From NCBI RefSeq assembly GCF_001421715.1, contig NZ_LMKP01000009.1, forward strand, positions 1 through 64,000: a stretch of DNA of 64,000 bases, written 5' to 3'. This stretch comes from Sphingomonas sp. Leaf22. GTDB lineage: Bacteria; Pseudomonadota; Alphaproteobacteria; Sphingomonadales; Sphingomonadaceae. Below the pieces are notes generated by a model. The model had not been told where the DNA came from. It was given only the letters and a program-made list of their open reading frames with translations, and made no database searches. The position numbers were made by a program, and so were the translations under genes. This document shows, piece after piece, positions 20,190 to 29,177 of this stretch (the first letter of the stretch is position 1; each line of letters starts with the position of its first letter).

Positions 20190-20627
20190 GCGGCCATCGT
20201 GGGCTGATGATCTTGGACTTCGTGTGCCACTGCCAGCCCGCCCCACGGTACCGGTATGCGCCGGTGCTTGTCCGTAAGGCTACCTGAAATCCACCGCCCG
20301 CGCCTTGACACCCGACCACGGCGGCGGGTGCGAAGCCTCCCCTCGCACGTTGCGCAATCCGGTCAGCGGGCCGTGGCGTCATGGACGCCGGCAAGGGGTT
20401 GAACGCCGACACTACCTCCATCCCACATCGTGGAACGCCGCCGACCTGCCCCGGACCGTCCCATATGATGGGATGATGCCCCCTCGTGGGTCCTTCCCGG
20501 CCTTCTGGGTAATGAGGGGGGCAAAGGCGCAGAAACCGTCTAGGCACGAAATTCCCTATGGGTGCCGCCGCCTTGACAGAGTTTGTGGCTGATTTCCGCC
20601 GTTTTCGAGTATGGGGAGGCGGCAGTT
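20190..20627. other. 438-bp gap before terminase; probable cos/late control region
   Basis: I see no convincing gene here. A small stem GCCGC-CTGA-GCGGC straddles the end of the NusG-like gene. TTGACA occurs at about 20306 and 20573, but neither has a good -10 box at 17 bases. In phages with a GpA-type terminase, cos and the small-subunit binding sites usually lie here. No cos sequence could be identified by eye. Confidence 0.4.
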
Positions 20628-21128
20628 TTGGACATTGCGTCTGTCACCCTCACCCGCGCCGACGTCGCATGGCTGGTCGGCATGTCGGACAGCTGGGTTC
20701 GCGACCGGATGCAGGCTGGCGACATGCCGCGCCCCGGTGCCACCGCCGACGAGTATGTCGAAGCGTTCGTCGCGATCCGTACGCGAAAATACGAACAGGA
20801 GCATGAAGCTGGCACGCTCGATAAGGAGCAGGAGCAGGCGCGGCTGGCGAAAGAGCAGGCTGACGCGAAGGCGATGGACAACGCCGAGCGTCGCCGCGAG
20901 CTCGCCTCGCTCCCCGACATGATGGCTGCCGGCGCGGGCGTCATCATCATGATCGTCGCCCAGTTGCAGCAGGTCGGCGCGCGCGTCGCCGGTGCCGACG
21001 TCAAGCTTCGCGCGCGGATCGACACCGAGATCAACAACGTCCTCACTGACCTGAGCATGACGCGGATCGAGGAAGCGCGCGGCGGGGGTCTTGATGAAGA
21101 AGAGGCCGCCGAAACCGAGGGAGCCTGA
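20628..21128 (+). CDS. Terminase small subunit (Nu1-like)
   Basis: The 166-residue protein starts with a winged helix-turn-helix (LTRADVAWLVGMSDSWVRDR) that should bind the packaging site. It continues with a long charged helix (EQEHEAGTLDKEQEQARLAK) for oligomerisation and contact with the large subunit. No ATG fits. TTG at 20628 lies eight bases after GGGGAGG. A TTG at 20583 is less likely. The end overlaps the large subunit by 35 bases. Confidence 0.8.
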   Translation: MDIASVTLTRADVAWLVGMSDSWVRDRMQAGDMPRPGATADEYVEAFVAIRTRKYEQEHEAGTLDKEQEQARLAKEQADAKAMDNAERRRELASLPDMMAAGAGVIIMIVAQLQQVGARVAGADVKLRARIDTEINNVLTDLSMTRIEEARGGGLDEEEAAETEGA

Positions 21129-23094
21129 GACCTACCGCGCCCTTGGCGCGCACGGCGTCACGCTATCGCGGTCATGGTTCGCGGCGTGCAAGCCGCGCGA
21201 GCGGCCGCCGCTTTCGAAGTTCATGGCGGAGCATGCGCGTACCGATGACGGTCAGCGCATCCGCCCGTTCCCGTTCCAGTCGGATATGGCGGACGCCTTC
21301 ACCGACTTGAACACGCAGCAGGTGTCGTGTCGAAAGAGCAGCCGCATCGGCTATTCGACGATCCTGCAATGCTTCGTTGCCTGGGCGATCAAACACGACC
21401 CCCGGCGGCAGCTGTTCTACCAGCCGACGATCGACGACGCGGAGAAGTTCAGTCGCGACGATCTCGATCCGGTGTTGCAATGGCCGGTCGTTCGCACGGT
21501 TGCGACCTTCAAGCCCCGGCACGCCGACAACCAGATCAGGGCCAAGCGCTACAAGGGCGGCTGGATTCAGATCAAGGGCGCGAACAGCCCGAAGGAGTTC
21601 CGGCGCGTCACTGCCGACGACGTGCTGCTTGAGGAATGCGATGGCTATCCGTGGGCGACGAAGGAGGAAGGCGACCCCGCCCGCCTGGCGTTCAAGCGCA
21701 ATCTGACCTCGCCGCGCCGTTTCAGCGCTGCCGGGTCGACGCCGAAGGTTAAAGGCTTCAGTCGAATCGACACCCTGTTCGAGCAGGGAAGTCAGGAATA
21801 TCGGTACGTCCCCTGCCCGCATTGCGGCGAGATGCAGCAAATGGTGTTCGGTGACGGCACAGGGCCGGGCATCCGGTGGGCACCGACCGATAACCCGACC
21901 CGCGCATGGTATCGGTGCGTCAATGGCTGCGATATCGCCGAAGACGACAAAGCGGCCATGGATGAAGCCGGGGAATGGCGGGCGCACAATCCCGTCGCGT
22001 TCCCGCGGCACCGATCGTTTCATATCTGGGCGGCGTACAGTCAGCACCCGGGTGCCGCATGGCTCGAGATCGCGCGCGAGTTCATGGAGGTCCGCAAGGA
22101 CCCCAACCTGCTTCGCACCTTCGTCAACCAGGTCCTCGGCGAGGCATGGGCCGAACGCGGCGAAGCGCCGGAATGGCAGCGCCTGTATGATCGCCGGGAG
22201 AAGGCGATGCGGATCGGAACGCCTTCAGCAAAGGCTGGCCTTCTGATCGGTGCTGCCGACGTCCAGCGCGGCGGCGGCGGGCGTATCGATCTCGATATCT
22301 GGGCGTTCGGGAGCGACCGCCGCAGAGAGTTCGTCGAGCGAATCGAGGTATTCGGACCGATCTCCGAGAAGGCGACCTGGAAGAAGCTGGATGAGCAGGT
22401 CGCGAGGACATGGGTGTCGGAAGACGGCCGGTCCATGCGACTGGCGCGCGTCGCCATAGACTCGGGCGACGGCGAGAATACGATGGAGGTCTATGCCTGG
22501 GCGCGGCGGCACCCGGGCTTCGCGATGGCGGTCAAGGGGCGGCACGCGATCGCCGCCAACCAGCCCATTGGCGCGCCGAGCTGGCAGGACGTCACCGTCA
22601 ACGGTCGGAAGCTGAAGCGTGGCGTTCGGCTGTGGAACGTCGGCACGTCCATGCTCAAGCTGGAATTGTTCGGCGACCTCGAAAAGGACAAGCCGGTCGA
22701 CGGCGAGCCGTATCCGGACGGCTACGTCTATCTGCCGGACGGCACGACCGACGAATGGATCAAGCAGCTGGTCGCCGAAGAGTTGCGGATCATTCGGCTT
22801 CGCAACGGCGGATTCCGGCGCGAGTGGCACAAGGTTCGAGACCGCAACGAGGCGCTCGACAACGCGGTATATGCTCGCGCGATCGCGTTCTCACTTGGGG
22901 TTGATCGGTGGCGCGAGGTGGACTGGCAGAAGGCGCGCGGCGAGTTCACGCCCCCTGCCCCCGCCGTGCCGCCGCCCAAGCAACTCCCTGACGATCGGCC
23001 CGCGCCAACTTCGGCACAGGCGGACACGCGAACCGCGAATAAGGCTTTGGCGCCGCCGAAGCGAGCGAACCCATTCACCAACCGGCGGAGGTAG
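21094..23094 (+). CDS. Terminase large subunit (GpA family)
   Basis: The 666-residue motor-nuclease has the GpA-type Walker A variant CRKSSRIGYST, a Walker B region VTADDVLLEECDGYPW, and a zinc-binding-like CPHCGEMQ..CVNGC segment. The C-terminal nuclease domain starts at LLIGAADVQ and carries VAIDSGDGENTMEVY. It would cut concatemers at cos and drive DNA into the prohead through the portal. ATG at 21094 is used; TTG directly before it is also open. Confidence 0.93.
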   Translation: MKKRPPKPREPETYRALGAHGVTLSRSWFAACKPRERPPLSKFMAEHARTDDGQRIRPFPFQSDMADAFTDLNTQQVSCRKSSRIGYSTILQCFVAWAIKHDPRRQLFYQPTIDDAEKFSRDDLDPVLQWPVVRTVATFKPRHADNQIRAKRYKGGWIQIKGANSPKEFRRVTADDVLLEECDGYPWATKEEGDPARLAFKRNLTSPRRFSAAGSTPKVKGFSRIDTLFEQGSQEYRYVPCPHCGEMQQMVFGDGTGPGIRWAPTDNPTRAWYRCVNGCDIAEDDKAAMDEAGEWRAHNPVAFPRHRSFHIWAAYSQHPGAAWLEIAREFMEVRKDPNLLRTFVNQVLGEAWAERGEAPEWQRLYDRREKAMRIGTPSAKAGLLIGAADVQRGGGGRIDLDIWAFGSDRRREFVERIEVFGPISEKATWKKLDEQVARTWVSEDGRSMRLARVAIDSGDGENTMEVYAWARRHPGFAMAVKGRHAIAANQPIGAPSWQDVTVNGRKLKRGVRLWNVGTSMLKLELFGDLEKDKPVDGEPYPDGYVYLPDGTTDEWIKQLVAEELRIIRLRNGGFRREWHKVRDRNEALDNAVYARAIAFSLGVDRWREVDWQKARGEFTPPAPAVPPPKQLPDDRPAPTSAQADTRTANKALAPPKRANPFTNRRR

Positions 23095-23096
23095 GC

Positions 23097-23321
23097 ATGC
23101 CTTACCAGCAAACCGACCTCGACAAGTTGCATGCGTCGCTGGTGGCGGTGGCGACCGGGCCGCAGAAGGTTCGCTTCGCCGATGGTCGCGAGACGACATT
23201 CCAGTCGGTCGATGCTGTCGCTGCGGCGATCAAGGTCGTCGAAGCACAACTGAAGATGCAGACTCGTGCGCTTGGCGGCATCGTTCGCCACCGCGTCCCC
23301 TATTACCGCAGCGGCCTGTAA
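23097..23321 (+). CDS. Head-tail joining protein gpW-like
   Basis: The 74-residue length, the position between terminase and portal, and the pattern YQQTDLDKLHASLVAVATG, then VRFADGRETTFQSVDAVAAA fit the gpW family. Its members sit under the portal and close the filled head for tail binding. The ATG follows the terminase stop by two bases. Confidence 0.85.
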   Translation: MPYQQTDLDKLHASLVAVATGPQKVRFADGRETTFQSVDAVAAAIKVVEAQLKMQTRALGGIVRHRVPYYRSGL

Positions 23322-23324
23322 CTG

Positions 23325-24842
23325 ATGGCGAAGCGGACCTTACTCGACCGGCTGCTCGGGCGGCCGGCCGCCACCCCGCGCGCGGTGCCACCGGCACGCA
23401 AGCGCATCGCTCGCGGCGGGCCGCGCGCGGAATATGACGGTGCGACGTTCGGGCGTCGGGCCGCCGGCTGGCGGCGGACGCAACGGGACGCCAACGGCGA
23501 ACTGACCCCGGCGGTCATGGCAGCGCTGCGCGGCATCGCGCGCGACCTCGTTCGCAACAACCCATTCGCCGCCCGCGGTGTCGCGACCATCTCGAATAAC
23601 ATGGTCGGCACCGGCATCACGTTTCAGGTCTACCGCAACGGCAAGATCGACGATGCGCTGAACAAGAAGGCTCGAGCGCACTTCGATACGACCAACTGCG
23701 ACAGCGGCGGCCGGCACGACCTGTACGGGCTGCAGTTGCAGGCGGCGCGGACCATTGTCGAAAGTGGCGCGGTGGTCATGCGGCGTCGCTGGCGTCGATC
23801 GTCAGACGGGTTGCCGCTGCCGGTTCAGTTGCAGGTGCTCGAGCCGGACTATCTTGACCCATCTAAGGATGGCCCCCTCGCCAGTGCGCCCGGCGCCAAT
23901 GGCGGCTTCGTCGTGCATGGTGTCCAGTTCAGCCCGATCGGCGCACGGGAGGGGTACTGGCTCTACAATGGCCACCCCGGCGCAGGCCGCACATCGTCGC
24001 TCGGCTCGACCCTGATTCCTGCCGCCGACGTCGCGCACGTCTTCCGGGCGGACCGCCCGGAGATGGAACACGGTGCGACGTGGTTGGCGCCGATCGTCCT
24101 GCGGATGAAGGACTTTGCGGATTTCGAGGACGCACAGCTGACGCGTCAGAAGCTCGCGTCGGCGTTCGTCGGGTTCGTCGCTGGTGAAGACGATGGTGGG
24201 GCGATCCCCGGCATCCAGACCGAGGGCGGGGACGCGCCGGTCGATCGCGAGCCGCTCGATTTTATCGAGCCCGGCACGTTCCAGTATGGTCGTCCCGGTG
24301 AGGAAGTGACGTTCTCCACCCCGCCGGGCGTTGACGGGTATGCGGACTATACGAAAGTGTCACTCCGCGCGATCGCGGCTGGTCTCGGCGTCCCATATGA
24401 AGCGCTGACCGGCGACCTTTCGAACGTCAACTTCTCGTCCGGGCGCATGGGCTGGCTCGAATATCAGCGCTCGCTGGCGACCTGGCAGTGGGCCATGTTC
24501 ATCCCGCAATTCTGCGGCGCCGTCGGCCAGTGGATGCTCGATGCACTCGCGATGGTCGGCGAGGACATCGCCGGCGTTACGGTCCGCTGGACGCCGCCCG
24601 GTCGCGAGATGATCAACCCGTCGGACGAGGTCAAATCGAGCCGCGATGCGATCCGCGCCGGCGGCAAGACGATTTCGCAATGGGCGCGCGAGCGCGGCGA
24701 AGACCCTGACACCTTCCTCGCCGAAGCGAAGGCCGACTTCGCCAAACTCGATGAGCTCGGGCTCATCTTCGACTGCGATCCGCGCCGGGTGACCGCCGTC
24801 GGCAACCCTGCCGAGCCGCAAGCCGCGCCCAAGGAAACCTGA
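23325..24842 (+). CDS. Portal protein (lambda family)
   Basis: The 505-residue protein matches lambda-type portals: RARRD-like start (KRIARGGPRAEYDGATFGRR), RDLVRNNPFAARGVATISNN, then DVAHVFRADRPEMEHGATWL and the VPYEALTGDLSNVNFSSGR block. It forms the dodecameric ring for DNA entry and exit. Its neighbours gpW and the protease-capsid gene are as expected. No lesion is seen. Confidence 0.93.
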   Translation: MAKRTLLDRLLGRPAATPRAVPPARKRIARGGPRAEYDGATFGRRAAGWRRTQRDANGELTPAVMAALRGIARDLVRNNPFAARGVATISNNMVGTGITFQVYRNGKIDDALNKKARAHFDTTNCDSGGRHDLYGLQLQAARTIVESGAVVMRRRWRRSSDGLPLPVQLQVLEPDYLDPSKDGPLASAPGANGGFVVHGVQFSPIGAREGYWLYNGHPGAGRTSSLGSTLIPAADVAHVFRADRPEMEHGATWLAPIVLRMKDFADFEDAQLTRQKLASAFVGFVAGEDDGGAIPGIQTEGGDAPVDREPLDFIEPGTFQYGRPGEEVTFSTPPGVDGYADYTKVSLRAIAAGLGVPYEALTGDLSNVNFSSGRMGWLEYQRSLATWQWAMFIPQFCGAVGQWMLDALAMVGEDIAGVTVRWTPPGREMINPSDEVKSSRDAIRAGGKTISQWARERGEDPDTFLAEAKADFAKLDELGLIFDCDPRRVTAVGNPAEPQAAPKET

Positions 24843-24843
24843 G

Positions 24844-27018
24844 ATGACCGATATTCTGATCTACGGGATCGTGGGCGACGAATGGGACGGCCTCGACGCA
24901 AAGACGCTGTTCGGTCTGATCGCAGGCAGCGACGACGATTTGACCGTTCGGATCAACTCTCCGGGCGGCTACGTCATGGAAGGGCTCGCGATCTTCAACG
25001 CCTTGGCGGCAGCGAAGGCGGCGGGACGCAAGGTTACCATCCATATCGACGGTTTGGCGGCATCAATGGCGTCGGTCATCGCCATGGTCGGTGACGAGAT
25101 CATCATGGCCGACAATGCGCTGATGATGATTCACAACCCTTGGGACGTCGCCATCGGCGATGCGCGCGAACTTCGCGCCGCGGCCGACAAGCTCGACGTT
25201 ATCCGCGACCAGTTGGTCCGCATTTATTCGGGTCAAACCGGCATCAGCGCCGAAGACCTCATTCCCATGCTCGACGCTGAGACCTGGCTGACCAGCGAAC
25301 AGGCGCTCGAGCAGAAGTTTGTCACGTCGGTGACCGAGGCGTCCAGCGCCGCGGCCTGCGACGTAACCGCATTCGGGTTCCGCAAGGCCCCGGAGAGCCC
25401 GCGCATCTCCGCCATGGCGATGATCGGCAAGCCAAAGGCGGCCGCTGCCGCTCCTCACCGTCCACAGGAGAAAACCATGGACCTCTACACGACCCGTGCG
25501 GCCCTGGTCGCCGCTATCTCCGCTTTCCAGAAGGACGGCGGCAAGCAGGAAGAGATCGACAAGATCCGCAAGTCGGCCATCGCACTCGACGCGCAGGACG
25601 CGCTGCCGAAAACCGGTGCGCTTGCCTTGACCCAGACCGCGACGACCGAGACTTCGACCGTGGCGCTGACTACCGCCGACGTGCAGAACGCCGTTGCCGC
25701 CGAGCGCTCGCGCGTCGCCGGAATCCGTGCGCTGGGCGACAAGCACAAGATGTCGGCCGACTTCATCAACGGGCTGGTCGACAGCGACACCACCCTCGCC
25801 GTTGCGCGCGAGCAGATCCTCGACAAGCTTGCCGAGGCCGGCGACGCCGCCAACGTCGGGCACAACAGCCCGGCGCGCGTCACCGTCGACCAGCGCGACA
25901 AGTTTCGCGAAGGCGCGACCAACTGGCTGCTCGTCAAGGCGGGCGTCGCGCACCTCGTCGAAAAGGCCGCAGCGCTGAAGGGCGATACCGTCAAGATCGA
26001 TCCGGGCGAGTTCCGTGGCGTCCGCAACGTCGACCTTGCGCGCGAAGCGCTCGAGAACGCCGGCGTATCGACCCGCGGCATGCGCGATCCGGACGCGATC
26101 GTCCGGCAGGCCATGACGTCGCAAGGCGCGGTGATCACGCAAACGACCAGCGACTTCCCGATCCTGTTCGAGAACGCGATCCACAAGACGTTGCAGGCGG
26201 CCTATGCCACCACGCCCGACACGTGGTCGCGGTTCGCTGGCACCGGCACCGTCACGGACTTCCGGCTGCACACCCGGTACCTGCGCGGCACGTTCGGCGC
26301 GCTCGACACCGTAAACGAGGCTGGCGAGTTCAAGGACAAGCCGATCCCCGATCTGGCGAAGGAGCTGATCCAGGCGAAGACCGTCGGCAACATGATCAAT
26401 CTGTCGCGTCAGATGATCGTGAACGACGATATGGACATCTTCTCCGGCCTCGCCGTCGACCTCGGTCGCGCCGCCAAGCTGACGATCGAGATCGATGTTT
26501 ATGCCCTGCTGAACAGCAACCCGCTGATGAACGACGGCTTCGCGCTGTTCTCCGCACAGCACGGCAACCTTGCTGCCGCCGGCGTGGCACCATCGATGGC
26601 CGCGTTCGACGCGATCGACGTCGCGATGGCGTCGCAAAAGGACCTGTCCGGGAACGAGTTCCTCGAGATCGCCCCGAACACCCTGCTGGTCCCGCGTGGC
26701 CTGCGCGGTGCAGCGGTAACGATCAACCAGTCGGAATATGACCCAGACGCGGTGTCCAAGCTGCAGAAGCCGAATATCGTGAAGGGCCTGTTCGCCGACA
26801 TCGTCGCCAGCAAGCGCCTGACCGGCAACGCGTACTACGCATTCGCCGATCCCAGCGTCGCACCGGCGATCGAGGTCGTGTTCCTGAACGGCGTGACCGA
26901 GCCGTTCACCGACAGTCAGGACGGCTGGCGCACCGACGGCGTCGAATGGAAGGTTCGTCACGATTACGGCGTCGGCGCCGTGAACTGGCGCTGCGCCTAC
27001 AAGCAGCCGGGCGCGTAA
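24844..27018 (+). CDS. Prohead protease-major capsid fusion protein
   Basis: The 724-residue frame joins two head proteins. Residues 1-200 form a ClpP-type protease: RINSPGGYVMEG, catalytic Ser74 in DGLAASMASVIAM, His97 in MMIHNPWDVAIG and an Asp in MLDAETWL. From about residue 212 a scaffold-like helical region leads into a Mu-F/HK97-like capsid domain (FRLHTRYLRGTFGALDTVNE, LAPNTLLVPRGL-like segment, YYAFADPSVAPAIEV). The protease would trim the scaffold region during maturation. A strong internal ribosome site before Met212 suggests the capsid part is also made alone. Confidence 0.9.
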   Translation: MTDILIYGIVGDEWDGLDAKTLFGLIAGSDDDLTVRINSPGGYVMEGLAIFNALAAAKAAGRKVTIHIDGLAASMASVIAMVGDEIIMADNALMMIHNPWDVAIGDARELRAAADKLDVIRDQLVRIYSGQTGISAEDLIPMLDAETWLTSEQALEQKFVTSVTEASSAAACDVTAFGFRKAPESPRISAMAMIGKPKAAAAAPHRPQEKTMDLYTTRAALVAAISAFQKDGGKQEEIDKIRKSAIALDAQDALPKTGALALTQTATTETSTVALTTADVQNAVAAERSRVAGIRALGDKHKMSADFINGLVDSDTTLAVAREQILDKLAEAGDAANVGHNSPARVTVDQRDKFREGATNWLLVKAGVAHLVEKAAALKGDTVKIDPGEFRGVRNVDLAREALENAGVSTRGMRDPDAIVRQAMTSQGAVITQTTSDFPILFENAIHKTLQAAYATTPDTWSRFAGTGTVTDFRLHTRYLRGTFGALDTVNEAGEFKDKPIPDLAKELIQAKTVGNMINLSRQMIVNDDMDIFSGLAVDLGRAAKLTIEIDVYALLNSNPLMNDGFALFSAQHGNLAAAGVAPSMAAFDAIDVAMASQKDLSGNEFLEIAPNTLLVPRGLRGAAVTINQSEYDPDAVSKLQKPNIVKGLFADIVASKRLTGNAYYAFADPSVAPAIEVVFLNGVTEPFTDSQDGWRTDGVEWKVRHDYGVGAVNWRCAYKQPGA
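25466..25479 (+). promoter_or_regulatory. Internal ribosome-binding site for the capsid part
   Basis: AGGAG at 25466-25470 is followed by six bases and an in-frame ATG at 25477 (Met212 of the fusion). Initiation here would give a 513-residue capsid precursor without the protease. This is a stronger site than that of the full-length start. Confidence 0.6.
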
Positions 27019-27078
27019 CCGTCCGGCTCGCCGACCATGAGGGGGCGACCCCCGCCCCCTCGCTTCGGAGTACCTACC

Positions 27079-27393
27079 ATGAAGTTCGTGAGCCTCCTCA
27101 CCTCCGCCTATGTCGGCGGCAATCTGCGCCATCCGCACGAAGGCGCGCTGCATGTCGAAGATGCAGAAGCCGAAAAGCTCGTAGCCGATGGCGTTGCCAC
27201 CGACGTGAGCGACGATTTCACCGCCAAGCAGGACAAGGCGACGCCGGTCGAAACCATCGCCGCCCCCGGTGGGAGTGAAGCGCCTGCCGCCCCCGAAAAC
27301 CCCCATCAGGTCGAGGTCGCACCGCAGGTGGCCGAAGCCGACGCCCCCGAACCCAAGCAGTCGCGCCGCAAGGCCGCCGCAGACAAGGAGTAA
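27079..27393 (+). CDS. Hypothetical head protein with acidic Ala/Pro tail (104 aa)
   Basis: The first 55 residues look folded (KFVSLLTSAYVGGNLRHPHE, ADGVATDVSDDF). The rest is a Pro/Ala/Glu-rich tail ending in a basic patch (SRRKAAADKE). ATG at 27079 is preferred over an in-frame upstream start because the capsid stop and spacer precede it. It lies between capsid and decoration-type genes, so a capsid accessory role is likely. Confidence 0.6.
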   Translation: MKFVSLLTSAYVGGNLRHPHEGALHVEDAEAEKLVADGVATDVSDDFTAKQDKATPVETIAAPGGSEAPAAPENPHQVEVAPQVAEADAPEPKQSRRKAAADKE

Positions 27394-27399
27394 GCCGAT

Positions 27400-27735
27400 A
27401 TGGCTCGCAACTATGTGACGGAGGGCAAGACCCTCACCCTCATCGCCCCGCGCACCGTGGCGGCCGGTGCCGGCATGCTCGTCGGCGCGATCTTCGCCGT
27501 CGCCCTCGCCGATGCGGCCGTCGGTCGCCCGGTCGAAGCTCGGCGAGTCGAGGTGTTCGATCTGGCGAAAGCGACGGGCGAAGCGTGGACCCAAGGGCAG
27601 CTGGTCTATTGGGACAACACCAACTTCCGCGTCACCACCAGCGCCAGCGGCAACACGATGATCGGCGCTGCGACCCAGGCACAGGCATCGGCCGATGCGG
27701 TCGGCCGCGTGCTGCTGACCGGGCGGGTCGGGTAA
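27400..27735 (+). CDS. DUF2190 capsid decoration-like protein
   Basis: The 111-residue protein fits the DUF2190 pattern: RNYVTEGKTLTLIAPRTVAA, GMLVGAIFAVALADA, VYWDNTNFRVTTSASGN. Family members fold as beta-tulip capsid decoration proteins that stabilise the expanded head. It follows the capsid gene as usual. Only the fold assignment is sequence-based. Confidence 0.8.
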   Translation: MARNYVTEGKTLTLIAPRTVAAGAGMLVGAIFAVALADAAVGRPVEARRVEVFDLAKATGEAWTQGQLVYWDNTNFRVTTSASGNTMIGAATQAQASADAVGRVLLTGRVG

Positions 27736-27736
27736 C

Positions 27737-28057
27737 GTGGACCCGTTCGCCATGGCGCTCGACGCACAATATCATGCGCCGGGCTCCATGGCGGCGGCTT
27801 TCCGCCCGGCCGGCGGAGACTTCCTGCCCGATCCGATCCGGGTCATCCGCTCCATGGCTGACGAGGATATCGGGTTCGGCGACACGGCGGCGGTCGCGCG
27901 CTCGGGTCAAATTCTCGTTCGCGTCAGCGAAATCGCCATCCCGATCACGGGCGACCTGTTCGGCATCGAGACCGGCGAGCAGTTGCGTGTCGTCGGGACC
28001 CCCCGGATCGACCTAGAAGGTCTCGAATGGACCTGCGCTGTTGAACTGATCGGCTGA
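27737..28057 (+). CDS. Head-tail connector (gpFII-like)
   Basis: The 106-residue protein starts at GTG, one base after the previous stop. The strand-rich C-terminal part (ILVRVSEIAIPITGDLFGIE, TGEQLRVVGTPRIDLEGLEW) resembles head-tail attachment proteins. Size and position between head and tail genes support this. The similarity is modest. Confidence 0.65.
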   Translation: MDPFAMALDAQYHAPGSMAAAFRPAGGDFLPDPIRVIRSMADEDIGFGDTAAVARSGQILVRVSEIAIPITGDLFGIETGEQLRVVGTPRIDLEGLEWTCAVELIG

Positions 28058-28719
28058 TGCTTATCAGCATCGACCTGCCCGGCATTCGCGACGCATTGCG
28101 CGATGTTGAGGCTGATATTTCCGTTGCCGCGACCGAAGCAATGCGCGGCACGACCCACAAAGCGCTGCTCGACCTTCGGCGGCAGGTGACCGGCGCTGGC
28201 ATGTCGCAGCGGCTGGCGAATACTTGGCGCGACCGTGTCTACCCGGAAAAGCGGCGCAGTATGACGCCCACCGGCTATATCTGGTCGAACGCCCCGGCGA
28301 TCATTGACGGTTTTGCCCGCGGCGCGACGATCGTACCGCGCAACGGGAAGCGGTACCTTGCGATCCCGACCGATGCCGTCCCCAACACCCGCCGCCGCGT
28401 GTTCGACGATGGACCGAAGCGCGGCGGCAAGATGACCCCCGCCGAGGTCGAGCACAGCTTTAACCAGGACCTGTTCTATCGGCGCGGCAAGCGCGGCCGG
28501 GTGCTGGCCTTCCTGAATGTCGTGCGCGCCAAGAACCGCCGCGGCTTTCGATCGGCGACGAAGGGGCGGGTCACCAAGGGGCGAGAGGTCGAACCGATCC
28601 TCATGTTCGTGCTCGTCCCCGCCGTCCGCCTGCCCAAGCTGTTCGATCTCGACGCGGCCGTGCAGCGCTGGGCCGATAATTATGCAGCCGAGTTCGCACG
28701 GCGGATGGGGGCGACATGA
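28057..28719 (+). CDS. Minor tail/connector protein, DUF6441-like (gpZ position)
   Basis: The 220-residue basic protein starts with LRDVEADISVAATEAMRGTT and has conserved RLANTWRDRVYP and LFVLVP-type segments. In siphoviruses this place is held by gpZ-like proteins of the head-tail interface. The start fuses with the previous stop (TGATG) and the end overlaps the next start (ATGA). Confidence 0.7.
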   Translation: MLISIDLPGIRDALRDVEADISVAATEAMRGTTHKALLDLRRQVTGAGMSQRLANTWRDRVYPEKRRSMTPTGYIWSNAPAIIDGFARGATIVPRNGKRYLAIPTDAVPNTRRRVFDDGPKRGGKMTPAEVEHSFNQDLFYRRGKRGRVLAFLNVVRAKNRRGFRSATKGRVTKGREVEPILMFVLVPAVRLPKLFDLDAAVQRWADNYAAEFARRMGAT

Positions 28720-29156
28720 GCAAGCGGACCAATGTCCTGTTCGCCCTGCGCGACCTGTTCGCCAACGCACTGACCGATATGCAGGTCGAAGTGATCGGGC
28801 TCGACGGCAGCGAGGCCGCGCCGACCCGACCGCGCGCCGCCGGACGCATGCTGATCGCGACCGGAGACCCCGGCGAGCCGCAGGTCGACCTGAGCCCGCT
28901 TGCCTATAATTACGACCACGGCATCCCGGTTGCCCTCATGCTGTTCGGCGATGTCGGCGAGGACGGCTTCGTCGAGACTTTCGACCGGATCAGTGACGCG
29001 ATCAACGGCGACCGGACCCTTGGCGGTCGTTGCGACTGGTGCGAACCGACCGCGCCGACGACCGAAGGCGAGTTCACCGAAAATGGCGCGGTCGTGGGCC
29101 GCAGCGCCGAGTTCTTCGTGGTGGCGTCGTACGTCACCGCCTCCCCCCTTTCCTGA
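28716..29156 (+). CDS. Tail terminator-like protein (gpU position)
   Basis: The 146-residue protein (VLFALRDLFANALTDMQVEV at the start) precedes the tail tube gene, as tail terminators do. These proteins cap the tube and join it to the head. The assignment rests on size and position, since the family is highly diverged. Confidence 0.6.
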   Translation: MSKRTNVLFALRDLFANALTDMQVEVIGLDGSEAAPTRPRAAGRMLIATGDPGEPQVDLSPLAYNYDHGIPVALMLFGDVGEDGFVETFDRISDAINGDRTLGGRCDWCEPTAPTTEGEFTENGAVVGRSAEFFVVASYVTASPLS

Positions 29157-29177
29157 CCTTCCCATAGGAGACCGACA

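Noticed and set aside
20573..20603. TTGACA at 20573 as the late promoter
   Set aside because: Seventeen bases later the sequence is CCGCCG, and no acceptable -10 box lies within 15-19 bases. Left as an unassigned control region.
25063..27753. 896-codon minus-strand frame across the protease-capsid gene
   Set aside because: The plus strand has clear ClpP and capsid motifs. The minus frame is low-quality and crosses several real genes.
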